NCBI RefSeq assembly: GCF_029436685.1
Contig: NZ_JAROCY010000004.1
Coordinates: 1-64,000 of the forward strand
DNA length: 64,000 nucleotides
Direction of reading: 5' to 3'
Origin: Novosphingobium cyanobacteriorum
GTDB lineage: Bacteria > Pseudomonadota > Alphaproteobacteria > Sphingomonadales > Sphingomonadaceae
This document shows, one piece after another, positions 1-8,077 of the stretch (position 1 is the stretch's first letter; each line of letters starts with the position of its first letter). Made by a program: the position numbers and the translations under genes. The notes beneath the pieces were generated by a model that was given only the letters and a program-made list of their open reading frames with translations, ran no database searches and was not told where the DNA came from.

Positions 1-4
1 CCAC

Positions 5-67
5 CGGTTGTCTGGTCCGCTCTCCGGTCGGGGCTGCGCCCCTCCCTACGATCAGACCAGACAACCG
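5..67. repeat. Nested inverted repeat (13-bp arms) at the left edge
   Basis: The 13-mer CGGTTGTCTGGTC at 5-17 is exactly inverted at 55-67. The 37-bp spacer holds a second perfect hairpin, GGGGC/GCCCC, around 30-42. The outer right arm ends three bases past the stop codon of the minus-strand small ORF at 71-241, so it could act as that gene's transcription terminator, although no T-run follows. It could also be one copy of a dispersed palindromic repeat. The arms are seen directly; the role is inferred. Confidence 0.6.
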
Positions 68-70
68 ATC

Positions 71-241
71 CTACCGGCCATCATAGTCGCCGCTCAACCG
101 GCCATCGTAGTTGTCGCCGCGCAGGAAGACCTGGCCGCACCGGCAGGAAGTGGCGATGAGCTTTGCCCATCCCGTGCTGGGGCATGCCTTTGCGACGGGC
201 GCGTTCTCGCAGATGCAGAAGCCGTGGCCCTGAACCGGCAT
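71..241 (-). CDS. Small Cys-rich protein of unknown function (56 aa)
   Basis: This 56-residue ORF starts with ATG 22 bases beyond the stop of the MarR gene on the same strand and reads to TAG. It contains a CIC motif near residue 10, a single Cys near 19 and a CRCG motif near 33, a spacing that could form a small metal site. The tail holds two copies of a G-D-x-Y-D-G-R type motif, which reflects a short direct repeat in the DNA (73-93 and 97-120). Codon third positions are almost all G or C, like the real genes around it, which argues for coding. No clear Shine-Dalgarno is seen and I recognise no family. It is probably co-transcribed with the MarR gene. Confidence 0.5.
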   Translation of the reverse strand: MPVQGHGFCICENAPVAKACPSTGWAKLIATSCRCGQVFLRGDNYDGRLSGDYDGR

Positions 242-263
242 CGTGCCGGCCTGCGCGGCTTGT

Positions 264-764
264 TCAACGCCCGGTTAGCTTGGCGAGGACAGCCTGGGCC
301 GCACGGTGGAACGCTGCGCGGTCATCGTCCGGCATTCCGCCGAACAGGCTGGCGCCCACCTTTGCCAGTGCGGGTGCCGTATGGCGGAAGATGTCGGCCC
401 CGTGCTCGGTGAGCCGGAACGGCTTGCGCCGCCGGTTGGCCGGGTCGGCACCGGGTTCCACCAGCCCACGGTCAAGAAGGCTGGCAAGCGCGCGGCTGAC
501 GTTCATGGGGGGAACTCCCATGATCTCGGAAAGATCGTGCCCCGCGAGTTCGCCTTCGCCGCCGAGGGCCAGAATAACCCGCAGGTCCGTGGGTGTGAGG
601 CCGAGCGGTTCGGCAACGCTTTCCCGCATCGGCGCGCCGATGAACGTGGCGAGCTTCAGGAGATCGACCAGCAACGTCGCGTCGGCGTCGAAATCGACGG
701 GTACGCGACCAGGTTGCGCCTGTGGCGCTTCGGCAATGCCAGTGGACGTAGACCCGTTTCCCAT
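264..764 (-). CDS. MarR family transcriptional regulator
   Basis: This 166-aa protein has a winged-helix core at about residues 50-125: a helix-turn-helix reading LSEIMGVPPMNVSRALASL, then a wing rich in Arg (PANRRRKPFRLTEHG). MarR proteins bind palindromic operators as dimers and usually release DNA when they bind a small phenolic or oxidised ligand. The gene is divergent from the TonB receptor and shares a 180-bp intergenic region with two palindromes (766-781 and 884-900), so control of itself and the downstream catabolic genes is likely. An in-frame TGA lies directly before the ATG, which fixes the start. The ligand is unknown. Confidence 0.85.
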   Translation of the reverse strand: MGNGSTSTGIAEAPQAQPGRVPVDFDADATLLVDLLKLATFIGAPMRESVAEPLGLTPTDLRVILALGGEGELAGHDLSEIMGVPPMNVSRALASLLDRGLVEPGADPANRRRKPFRLTEHGADIFRHTAPALAKVGASLFGGMPDDDRAAFHRAAQAVLAKLTGR

Positions 765-765
765 C

Positions 766-781
766 GTTCATGAATATGAAC
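766..781. promoter_or_regulatory. Palindrome directly upstream of the MarR start codon
   Basis: GTTCAT-GAAT-ATGAAC is a perfect 6-bp inverted repeat with a 4-bp spacer, starting two bases before the MarR start codon on the minus strand. A dimeric repressor bound here would block translation initiation or early transcription, so autoregulation is plausible. Only the symmetry is seen directly. Confidence 0.45.
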
Positions 782-869
782 AACCGCGCCCGAAGGGGCA
801 AGAGGCGCGCGCCCGATGTGGTGCATTTGCATCAATTGTTAGTTTTTCCGACGCAGCGCGCGGAGAGGC

Positions 870-900
870 TTGCCACGACGAAATTAGTATGCCTTACTAA
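870..900 (+). promoter_or_regulatory. Promoter with MarR-type operator before the TonB receptor gene
   Basis: TTAGTA-TGCCT-TACTAA (884-900) is a perfect 6-bp inverted repeat with a 5-bp spacer, the size and AT-rich style of MarR operators. A -35-like TTGCCA lies at 870-875, and the right arm TACTAA (895-900) could be the -10 with a 19-bp spacer, so a bound repressor would cover the -10. It sits 45 bp upstream of the TonB receptor start. The assignment to the neighbouring MarR protein is inference. Confidence 0.5.
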
Positions 901-945
901 CAAACAGTGAGGCGGTCCCGGAGAGGACCCAGAAGGAGAGGGGAT

Positions 946-3456
946 ATGGCCATGGCCATTCTTAAAACGCAATACCTGCGTCTTTTCACTGCCGGCAGCG
1001 CATCAGCGCTTGCGCTCGGCCTTTCCATGACGGCTTTTGCACAGGAAGCTGCGCAGCAGAGTTCCGACAATTCAGCCTCGCCCCCAGAGATCGTGGTGAC
1101 GGCCCAGTTCCGTGAACAGAAGCTGCAGGATACGCCTATCGCGATTACTGCCGTGACTGGGGAAATGATCGAACAGCGCAGCGCAAGCGCATTGGCGGAC
1201 ATCGCCAATACCGCGCCCAGCGTGGTTTTGCGGCCGGCATCGGCGGCATTCGGCAATTCGATCACTGCCAGCATCCGCGGCTTTGGCCAGATCGACTTCA
1301 ACCCGGCCTATGAACCCGGGGTCGGCCTCTACATCGACGATGTCTATTACCCCCGCCTTACGGGCGCGAACTTTGACCTGATGGACGTGGAGCGCGTGGA
1401 AGTGCTGCGCGGTCCGCAGGGCACGCTGACGGGCCGCAACTCCGAAGGTGGCGCGATCAAGTTCGTTTCGCGCAAGCCGACTGGCAATGGCGGCGGCTAT
1501 GTTTCGGCCACTTACGGCATCCGCAACCGCATCAACCTGCGCGCCAGCGCGGACTTCACCATCGCCAAGGACCTGTTCGCCCGCGTTTCAGGCGCGTTCG
1601 CGGACCAGGAAGGCTATGTGAATGTCATCGACTACGGCTGCGCCAAACCGGCAAGCGGCCTGCCATCCACCACCGGCGGCACCAAGTGCACCAAGTACAA
1701 GCTGGGCGATGTGGGGTACAAGGCGGTTCGCGGCATCCTGCGCTATAACCCGTCCGACCGCGTCGATGTGATGATCAGTGCTGACTACACCAAGGACAAC
1801 CATAACAACGGCGCCGAGGTTCTGCTCTATGCCAACAACCCCAATCCGAACGTGCAGACAGTCAATGGATTGCCGTATGACTCGCGCTTCATTTGCGGGC
1901 GCTGGTGCAACTACACCTCCACCGGGCAGGAAGCCGGGGCGTTTGTTGCCGGGCTGATCCCGCCGCTCAACGGTTTTCCCCTTGCCGCCACCACTGGCCA
2001 GCAATCGTCCGATTATGAAGGCTGGGGCGTCTCCGGCAACATCGATCTGGGGCTGAGCGATTCGTTCAAGCTGACATCGATCACCGCCTATCGTGGCTGG
2101 AACTCCAGCTTCTCGATCGACAACGACCTTTCGCCGGCACGGGTCGGGTTCGGCAACAACCAGCTGACCCACTGGTTCTGGAGCCAGGAACTGCGCCTGA
2201 ACGCCAAGCTGGGCGAGATGGCGGATGCCACCGTGGGCGGCTATTACTCGGACGAGAAGACGACCTACTACACGCTGCAGGACATCCGTTATGTTGCGGC
2301 GAATATCCCCGGTGTCGGGCTGCTGCCGATCTTCCCGCTGCAGTTCATCGGCAACGATCCGGTTCGCACCAAGTCCAAGGCCGTGTTCGGTACGGTGATC
2401 GTGCGCCCGATGGAGGCGATGACCATCACGGCAGGCGTGCGCTATACCAAGGACGAGAAGGCCTATACCTTCTACCGCTACAATCTCGACGGGACGACCA
2501 TCAATCCGTTCCTCGATCCGATCGGCGCCGCCAATGGCGCGGGATACGATGGGCCGAACGGCACCGCCCTGACCGGTCGCACCGCCAAGTTCAGCGGTGA
2601 CCGCGTCGACTATCGCATCTCGCTGGACTACCGCTTTTCGCCCGAGGTGCTGGCCTTTGCAACGGTAGCCACCGGCTACAAGGCAGGGGGAGTCGGTCCG
2701 CGTCCGTTCAACGCTGCCCAGGCGCGTGGCTTCGGGCCCGAAACGCTGACGTCGTATGAAATCGGCATCAAGACTGACCTGCTTGACCGCAAGGTGCGGC
2801 TGAACCTTGCCGGCTTCTACAACGATTTCAAGGACGCCCAGCTCACCCTGCTGTCCTGTCCGCAGTTTGGTGGTCCAGGCCCCTGCGCCCTGCCACAGAA
2901 TGCCGGCAACGCGAAGGTCAAGGGGTTCGAGGCTGAGCTCTCGGCACGCCCGGTCAATGGCCTTCAGATCGATGGCTCGTTCAGTTATGTCGACTGGAAG
3001 TGGAAGTGTGTGAACCCGGCAGTGGTCGGCCAGGCGTCGGGCCCCTGCAATTCCGATCCGGCGATCGTGGGCCTTCTTTCCAAGAACCCGCGTGGCCTGA
3101 TCAAGACCAAGTGGAGCTTCGGCATCCAGTATGACGCCGAACTGGGCAATGCCGGTTCGCTGACGCCGCGCTTCGACATCGCCTACCAGTCGGGCTTGGC
3201 AGGTGGCGACGTGGCACCTGTACCAGGTTCGCCGTCAGCGACCTTCGGCCAGGTGCCGGGCTTCACGCTCAGCAATGCACGACTGACCTGGCAGAACGAG
3301 GCGAAGGATGTGTCTGTTGCCCTTGAAGTGACGAACCTGTTCGACAAGTACTACTTCGTCAGCAAGTTCGACCTGACCGGCGCCGGCGCTGGTGCGATCA
3401 CCGGACAGGTCGGCCGTCCGCGCGAATGGGCGGTCACGCTGAAGAAGAAGTTCTGA
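946..3456 (+). CDS. TonB-dependent outer-membrane receptor
   Basis: This 836-aa protein imports a substrate across the outer membrane using TonB energy. A signal peptide ends near residue 32 (AFA before QE). A TonB-box-like EIVVTAQ stretch near residue 50 is followed by the plug domain (DTPIAITAVTG, a VERVEVLRGPQGTLTGRN motif) and a long beta-barrel ending in the terminal Phe typical of outer-membrane proteins. It belongs to the FecA/CirA-like group that sphingomonads carry in many copies for aromatic compounds and siderophores. I chose the ATG at 946 because AAGGAG lies 7 bp upstream; a longer reading from 907 would add an Arg-rich stretch that does not suit a signal peptide. The substrate cannot be read from sequence; the neighbours suggest an organic carbon source. 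Confidence 0.93.
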   Translation: MAMAILKTQYLRLFTAGSASALALGLSMTAFAQEAAQQSSDNSASPPEIVVTAQFREQKLQDTPIAITAVTGEMIEQRSASALADIANTAPSVVLRPASAAFGNSITASIRGFGQIDFNPAYEPGVGLYIDDVYYPRLTGANFDLMDVERVEVLRGPQGTLTGRNSEGGAIKFVSRKPTGNGGGYVSATYGIRNRINLRASADFTIAKDLFARVSGAFADQEGYVNVIDYGCAKPASGLPSTTGGTKCTKYKLGDVGYKAVRGILRYNPSDRVDVMISADYTKDNHNNGAEVLLYANNPNPNVQTVNGLPYDSRFICGRWCNYTSTGQEAGAFVAGLIPPLNGFPLAATTGQQSSDYEGWGVSGNIDLGLSDSFKLTSITAYRGWNSSFSIDNDLSPARVGFGNNQLTHWFWSQELRLNAKLGEMADATVGGYYSDEKTTYYTLQDIRYVAANIPGVGLLPIFPLQFIGNDPVRTKSKAVFGTVIVRPMEAMTITAGVRYTKDEKAYTFYRYNLDGTTINPFLDPIGAANGAGYDGPNGTALTGRTAKFSGDRVDYRISLDYRFSPEVLAFATVATGYKAGGVGPRPFNAAQARGFGPETLTSYEIGIKTDLLDRKVRLNLAGFYNDFKDAQLTLLSCPQFGGPGPCALPQNAGNAKVKGFEAELSARPVNGLQIDGSFSYVDWKWKCVNPAVVGQASGPCNSDPAIVGLLSKNPRGLIKTKWSFGIQYDAELGNAGSLTPRFDIAYQSGLAGGDVAPVPGSPSATFGQVPGFTLSNARLTWQNEAKDVSVALEVTNLFDKYYFVSKFDLTGAGAGAITGQVGRPREWAVTLKKKF

Positions 3457-3478
3457 CAATTCTCATTCCCGAGAAATG

Positions 3479-3508
3479 GAAGAGGCGGTCGGCAACGGCC
3501 GCCTCTTC
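3479..3508 (+). terminator. Hairpin terminator after the TonB receptor gene
   Basis: GAAGAGGCGG (3479-3488) pairs perfectly with CCGCCTCTTC (3499-3508) around a 10-nt loop, 23 bp after the stop. The following T-run is weak and broken by C, so termination may be partial and allow read-through into the SnoaL-like gene. Confidence 0.6.
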
Positions 3509-3540
3509 TCATTTCTCCGACCTTGCATAAACGATAACAA

Positions 3541-3996
3541 ATGTTAGAAATGCCCTGCGAGCCGAATCCGGCCGCGTCGGGAGAGATTCAGGCGATGCTC
3601 GATCGGGCCGGCTATGATCGCTATGTGGCCGCGTTCAACGCAAAGGACTATGATGCGGTGGCTGACTTCTATGTCGATCCGCCGCAGATGACGTTCTTTG
3701 GCGCAGAGATTCGCTCGCGCCAGGCGCTCAAGGATTTTTACAGCTTCCTCCACGCCCATGTGGCAGAAAGCGTGCGGGTGCTGAACTTCGCCTGTTCGGA
3801 AACACTCACCGCCATCGATGCGGTCGTGCGGGTGGAGGCCTTTGCCGACCTGTCGCGCGAGGCGCTCGATGCGCGGGGACTGCATGGCTTCTTCCCCATT
3901 CGCGCCGGCGAAGTCCAGGAGATGCGGCAGTTCATCTTCTACACCATGGCACAAGGCAAAATTGCCCGCGTAGAGTGCGCGCTGGCGCAGCCCTGA
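3541..3996 (+). CDS. SnoaL-like / NTF2-fold protein
   Basis: This 151-aa soluble protein has the alpha+beta pattern of the SnoaL/NTF2 superfamily: an N-terminal helix with YVAAFNAKDYDAVADFY, then TFFGAEIRSRQALKDFYSFLHAHV and alternating strands. Members are small isomerases, dehydratases, hydrolases or ligand-binding proteins; the reaction here is unknown. It ends 12 bp before the aldehyde dehydrogenase, so the two are likely co-transcribed. No strong Shine-Dalgarno marks the first ATG; a second ATG nine bases downstream is equally possible. Confidence 0.7.
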   Translation: MLEMPCEPNPAASGEIQAMLDRAGYDRYVAAFNAKDYDAVADFYVDPPQMTFFGAEIRSRQALKDFYSFLHAHVAESVRVLNFACSETLTAIDAVVRVEAFADLSREALDARGLHGFFPIRAGEVQEMRQFIFYTMAQGKIARVECALAQP

Positions 3997-4008
3997 AAGG
4001 ATTATTCC

Positions 4009-5481
4009 ATGCTCCTTCCTGCAGGCGTGAACGTCCTACACCCGGACAAGCTGTTCATTGGCGGCCAGTGGGTGTCTGCGCACAGCGGTCGCACGATCGA
4101 GATCGTCTCACCCGACACGGAACAGGTGGTGGCTGCCGTTGCCGAGGCCGACGAAGTGGACATGGATGCCGCAGTCGCCGCCGCGCGCGAGGCTTTCGAC
4201 CGTGGTCCGTGGCCGACCATGCCGCCGGCGGAAAGGATCGCTGCCTTCCGTCGCATGATCGCGCACTTGCGCGGCCGGCAGGACGAGCTGGCACGGGCAT
4301 GGACGGCGCAGATCGGCGGGCTGGCCAGCTTTGCCGGGCCGATGCATGGCGGGGCGGTGATGACGCTGGAGGGCATCGCCGGCTTTGCCGAGAACTTCCG
4401 CTTTGTGGAACAGCGGCCCACCATCGGGGCGGCAGTGGGGCTGCTGGTTCACGAGCCGGTGGGCGTGGTGGCGGCGATCGCACCGTGGAACGGGCCGTTC
4501 GGCATCATGGCGAACAAGGTCGCCTACGCCCTCCTTACGGGATGCGCGGTGGTGATGAAGCCATCGCCCGAAACGCCGCTGGAAGCCTATATCATTGCCG
4601 AGGCGGCCGAGGCGGCGGGCCTGCCGCCGGGCGTGGTCAACCTGGTGACGGGGCACCGCGAGGCCAGCGATCACCTTGTCTGCAATCCCGGCGTGGACAA
4701 GGTGAGCTTCACCGGATCGACCGTGGCCGGCAAGCGCATCGCCAGCGTCTGCGGCGCCCGCATCGCGCGCTGCACGCTGGAACTCGGCGGCAAGAGCGCG
4801 GCGATCATCCGCGACGATTTCCCAACCGAGGCGGCGGCCAAGCTGCTGACCGGCACGATCACGGTGATGAGCGGGCAGGTCTGCGCCATGCTGAGCCGCG
4901 CGATCGTGCCCCGCAAACGGCACGACGAGCTGGCGGAGGCCATCGCGGCGGAGATGCGGACCGTTGTCATCGGACACAGCGACGATCCGGCGACGCAGCT
5001 TGGCCCGGTGGCGATGAAGCGCCAGCTTGAACGGATCGAGGGCTATATCGAGGAGGGGCGGCGCACGGCGGACCTGATTACCGGGGGCGGGCGCCCCAGC
5101 CACATCAACCGCGGGTACTTCATCGAGCCGACGCTGTTCGCCAATGTCGACAACACCAGCCGCATTGCGCAGGAGGAGATTTTCGGCCCCGTGCTCAGCC
5201 TGATACCGGCAGAGGACGAGGAAGACGCCATCCGCATCGCCAACGAAAGCGCCTTTGGCCTGAACGGTTCGGTTCTTACGCACGATGCGGAGGCGGCCTA
5301 TCGCATCGGACGGCGCATCCGCACGGGCGGCTTCGGGCAGAATGGCCTGCGGATGGACTTCGGCCTGCCCTTTGGCGGGTTCAAGCAATCGGGCATCGGA
5401 CGCGAAGGCGGACCGGAGGGGCTCTCGCCCTATCTGGAAGTGAAGACCATGCTGCTCGACGCGATGCCGGGCACGCCCTGA
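4009..5481 (+). CDS. NAD(P)-dependent aldehyde dehydrogenase
   Basis: This 490-aa enzyme oxidises an aldehyde to the carboxylic acid. It has the full ALDH set: PWN (159-161), the coenzyme-binding Lys184, the FTGSTVAGK loop (234-242), general base Glu258 in LELGGK and nucleophile Cys292 in GQVC, then EEIFGPVLS. An AAAGGA ribosome site lies a few bases before the ATG. It follows the SnoaL-like gene by 12 bp and converges, two bases apart, with the hotdog thioesterase gene. In this setting it probably handles an aldehyde intermediate of a small-molecule catabolic route. Confidence 0.93.
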   Translation: MLLPAGVNVLHPDKLFIGGQWVSAHSGRTIEIVSPDTEQVVAAVAEADEVDMDAAVAAAREAFDRGPWPTMPPAERIAAFRRMIAHLRGRQDELARAWTAQIGGLASFAGPMHGGAVMTLEGIAGFAENFRFVEQRPTIGAAVGLLVHEPVGVVAAIAPWNGPFGIMANKVAYALLTGCAVVMKPSPETPLEAYIIAEAAEAAGLPPGVVNLVTGHREASDHLVCNPGVDKVSFTGSTVAGKRIASVCGARIARCTLELGGKSAAIIRDDFPTEAAAKLLTGTITVMSGQVCAMLSRAIVPRKRHDELAEAIAAEMRTVVIGHSDDPATQLGPVAMKRQLERIEGYIEEGRRTADLITGGGRPSHINRGYFIEPTLFANVDNTSRIAQEEIFGPVLSLIPAEDEEDAIRIANESAFGLNGSVLTHDAEAAYRIGRRIRTGGFGQNGLRMDFGLPFGGFKQSGIGREGGPEGLSPYLEVKTMLLDAMPGTP

Positions 5482-5483
5482 CG

Positions 5484-5891
5484 CTAACGGGGCGAGAGCA
5501 GGAAGTTCATCCAGCAACTCGCCACCGGCTTCTGCGGATCGGATTGCCAGGCTTCCACCCGCACGTTGGCCAGGCGCCGACCGGCCCGCAACACGGTGCC
5601 GCGCGCAAAGGTGCGTTCCGCCTGCCCGCCACGCAGGAATTCGATCGACACGTTGACCGGCTTGATCCGGAGATCCAGCTCGCGCTGGGAAAGGTGCGCC
5701 CGCAGCGCGGCAAACGCCGCCATTTCCAGCATGCCTCCGATGGCGCCACCGTGCAGATATCCCGGCCTGCCGCCGACCGTAGCCGAATAGTCCATGGCGA
5801 GTACGGGGCAACCATCGTCGATGTGGTCAACGACCATGCCGAGGGCACGGGCATAGGGAGGAAGCGCGTCAATGGGCGCTGCGACGCTCAC
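5484..5891 (-). CDS. PaaI-type hotdog thioesterase (second of a pair)
   Basis: This 135-aa single hotdog domain fits the PaaI/YigI acyl-CoA thioesterase group: LHGGAIGGMLEMAAFAAL is the central-helix motif with the HGG turn, followed by strands with VNVSIEFLRGG. It would hydrolyse an acyl- or aryl-CoA thioester in the cytoplasm. The GTG start overlaps the stop of the upstream hotdog gene (GTGA), so the two are translationally coupled and may form a heteromer. Confidence 0.82.
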   Translation of the reverse strand: MSVAAPIDALPPYARALGMVVDHIDDGCPVLAMDYSATVGGRPGYLHGGAIGGMLEMAAFAALRAHLSQRELDLRIKPVNVSIEFLRGGQAERTFARGTVLRAGRRLANVRVEAWQSDPQKPVASCWMNFLLSPR

Positions 5892-6409
5892 TTTTCCTCT
5901 GCCCTGATGGCCCGGTCCCTGCCGTCAGCGGCCCATTCGTCACCGTGCACGAGCATGAAGATGCCTGTCGCGTGCGCGACCGGATCGGACGGGTCGCCGT
6001 CATGCGCAAGACCGCGGACAAAGGCCATGGTCCGGCGCAGCCTGTAGCATTCGCCGCGAGCGACGATCGCCTTGCCGCGCGCTGCGGCGCGCAGATAGTC
6101 TATGCGCAGGTCCAACGTGACCTGTGGGCGGAATTCCCCCTGTGACACCCAGGCCGCCATCGAGGTTGCGTTGTCGAGCAGGCTGATGATCGGGCCCGAA
6201 GCCAGCACGCCCGTTTCGGGATCACCAACCAGATCTTCCCGCCAGGGAAGCCCGAGTTCGACCCAGTCCGGCCCGTGATCGCGATAGCTCATGCCGATGA
6301 AGCCGCTGTGGCCGTTGCTGTTCAGCAACTTGCCGAGCTTGGCCGGATCAAAGGGTACTCCGGCTCTAACCAGTCCTGTCCGGGGCAGCTGATCCGTGTC
6401 TTTTTCCAC
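5888..6409 (-). CDS. PaaI-type hotdog thioesterase (first of a pair)
   Basis: This 173-aa protein has a hotdog fold with the helix segment VLASGPIISLLDNATSMAAW and the strand TLDLRIDYLRAAARG. The usual HGG of the helix is replaced by ASGP, a common variant in this superfamily, so activity may differ from its partner. GTG is the start, with AGGA 7 bases upstream. It overlaps the following hotdog gene by 4 bp. Two adjacent, diverged hotdog genes often make one complex or handle different chain lengths; that is inference. Confidence 0.78.
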   Translation of the reverse strand: MEKDTDQLPRTGLVRAGVPFDPAKLGKLLNSNGHSGFIGMSYRDHGPDWVELGLPWREDLVGDPETGVLASGPIISLLDNATSMAAWVSQGEFRPQVTLDLRIDYLRAAARGKAIVARGECYRLRRTMAFVRGLAHDGDPSDPVAHATGIFMLVHGDEWAADGRDRAIRAEEK

Positions 6410-6491
6410 GGTGAAATCCTGCAGGCAGGCGTTGCGGAATACAATCCTTTAATTCCGGCTTTCCGCTGTCCGAAGTGCGGGCCGATGACGG

Positions 6492-6980
6492 TTAGAATGC
6501 CGCGCCTGCCAAGGCGTCGATGGCGCCCTGGAGAATCAGGGCAGCGGCGTGGGAATCGATCCGCTCTGCCCGCTTTGCGCGGCTGAAGTCCTGTTCGATC
6601 ATGGCGCGTTCGGCAGCCTGCGTGGTCCAGCGTTCGTCCCACATCAGGATGGGCAGGGCCAGATCCTCCAGATTGCGGGCCATGGCCCGTGCGGCCTGGC
6701 TGCGCGGGCTTTCACTGCCATCCATGTTCAGCGGCAGGCCGATCACCAGCGCCTTCACGCCACGTTCGGCAATGATCGCGGCGATCTGCGCCTTGTCCTG
6801 CGCGAACTTGCGGCGCGCAATCGTCTTGCCTGCGGTGGCGAAACGCCAGCCGGCATCGCACAGCGCAATCCCGATCGTCTTGGTACCCGTGTCCAGTCCC
6901 ATCAGGACGCCACCGTTGGGGACGGCGCTTCGCAGCTCCGCTGCGGAAAGGGTGATCACTTCCCGCGCGCCTTGAACCAT
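6492..6980 (-). CDS. ruvX: Putative pre-16S rRNA nuclease RuvX/YqgF
   Basis: This 162-aa RNase H-fold protein has the conserved GLDTGTKTIGIALCD motif near residue 28, ALVIGLPLNMDGSE in the middle and WDERWTTQAAE with a C-terminal DSHAAALIL, matching YqgF/RuvX. The family matures the 16S rRNA 5' end and was earlier proposed as a Holliday-junction resolvase. The start overlaps the upstream DUF3089 gene by 25 bp, with GAGGCGGG just before the ATG. It is the last gene of the pyrE-to-ruvX run. Confidence 0.9.
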   Translation of the reverse strand: MVQGAREVITLSAAELRSAVPNGGVLMGLDTGTKTIGIALCDAGWRFATAGKTIARRKFAQDKAQIAAIIAERGVKALVIGLPLNMDGSESPRSQAARAMARNLEDLALPILMWDERWTTQAAERAMIEQDFSRAKRAERIDSHAAALILQGAIDALAGAAF

Positions 6981-8074
6981 CCCGCCTCACGCCGCGCCAC
7001 GTCGGCCCGCAAGGCCTTCCAGAACAGGGGATAGTCATAAACGTGGTAGTTGTTGCCGGGCAGCACGAAGGGGCCGACATCGGGCGGGCTGCCGATCATG
7101 AGCAATCCCGTTCCGGCGTCGCAACGCGCGGGAACGGCGCCGTTCAGCATCTCTTCGTCCTTTGTGTCGGACTTCGGAACCAGCGTGCCCGGGTTGGCCT
7201 TGGCCGGGGCATCGGCTGACGCGCCTCCGGTCAGCGGGTTTGTGCAGAGCCACGGCTCGGCACCCTTGCGCTGGCCGTCGAGCCCGGGCGCGGCACGGTA
7301 GGCATCGATCATCATGCTGGCGTCCGGCGGATCGGCAAAGCTCAGATAGCTGACCACACAGCCTGCCTGATCCGGCGCGGCACAGCGGGCAAGGCCTGTT
7401 TCCGGCAGGTCATGCTGGACCGAAACCGGCCAACCGATCAGATAGGCCGCGACGATGCGATTTTGCACCGGGGCTCCCTTCACCCGCTCCTGCAACAGAT
7501 GCAGAAGATGGAGCGAGCCCTGGCTGTGGCCGGCGAGCACGATGGGGGCATCCGCAGGGACCTGCTTCAGGAACGCATCGAACGCAGCCAGAACGTCTCC
7601 GTGGGCAAGCGCGATGGCCGAGCGTGATTCGGGTTGATTGACGAGGAAGCTGCCGAATGCGGCCTGCCGGTAACGCGGTGCAAAGACCGCAGCCTCGCCG
7701 TTGAACACGCTGGCCATGCCCTGCACGAACATGGCGGCGCGACGGCTGGAATCTGTATCGTTGATGGCGCCGTTCCACCGTTCGCGGGCGAGGTAGCTGG
7801 TCGGGTGGACGAAGAAGACCCAGGCCTTGCCCTGCGGTCCGCGCGCAAACCCCTTGGGCAGGTATTGTGCCGGATCATTCGGCGTACCCGGACGGGAAAT
7901 CCACATCTTCGAGTCGGCGTATGCACCTGGCTGCAGGGCCGGCAACTGTTCGAAGGCGGTGCGGGGCACGAACGCGAAGCGGGTCAGCTCCTTTGACCAG
8001 ATGCGCATCACCAGCAGTGCGACGAGCACCAGGACGATCAGCACGACAATGAAATACAGGAACTTGCGCGCCAT
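6956..8074 (-). CDS. DUF3089 alpha/beta-hydrolase-like membrane-anchored protein
   Basis: This 372-aa protein begins with one N-terminal membrane helix (residues 5-24) and continues as an alpha/beta-hydrolase-like domain: VFFVHPTSY, then a nucleophile-elbow GHSQGS near residue 180, and later LCTNPLTG. This is the DUF3089 pattern. It probably faces the periplasm and has esterase or lipase-like activity, but the substrate is unknown. It lies 3 bp after the AI-2E family transporter gene and overlaps ruvX. Confidence 0.85.
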   Translation of the reverse strand: MARKFLYFIVVLIVLVLVALLVMRIWSKELTRFAFVPRTAFEQLPALQPGAYADSKMWISRPGTPNDPAQYLPKGFARGPQGKAWVFFVHPTSYLARERWNGAINDTDSSRRAAMFVQGMASVFNGEAAVFAPRYRQAAFGSFLVNQPESRSAIALAHGDVLAAFDAFLKQVPADAPIVLAGHSQGSLHLLHLLQERVKGAPVQNRIVAAYLIGWPVSVQHDLPETGLARCAAPDQAGCVVSYLSFADPPDASMMIDAYRAAPGLDGQRKGAEPWLCTNPLTGGASADAPAKANPGTLVPKSDTKDEEMLNGAVPARCDAGTGLLMIGSPPDVGPFVLPGNNYHVYDYPLFWKALRADVARREAGWFKARGK

Positions 8075-8077
8075 GTG

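Noticed and set aside
4108-5811. 567-residue open frame antisense to the aldehyde dehydrogenase
   Set aside because: It covers a clear ALDH gene, has Arg/His/Ala-rich low-complexity content and no motif. It is a GC-rich mirror frame.
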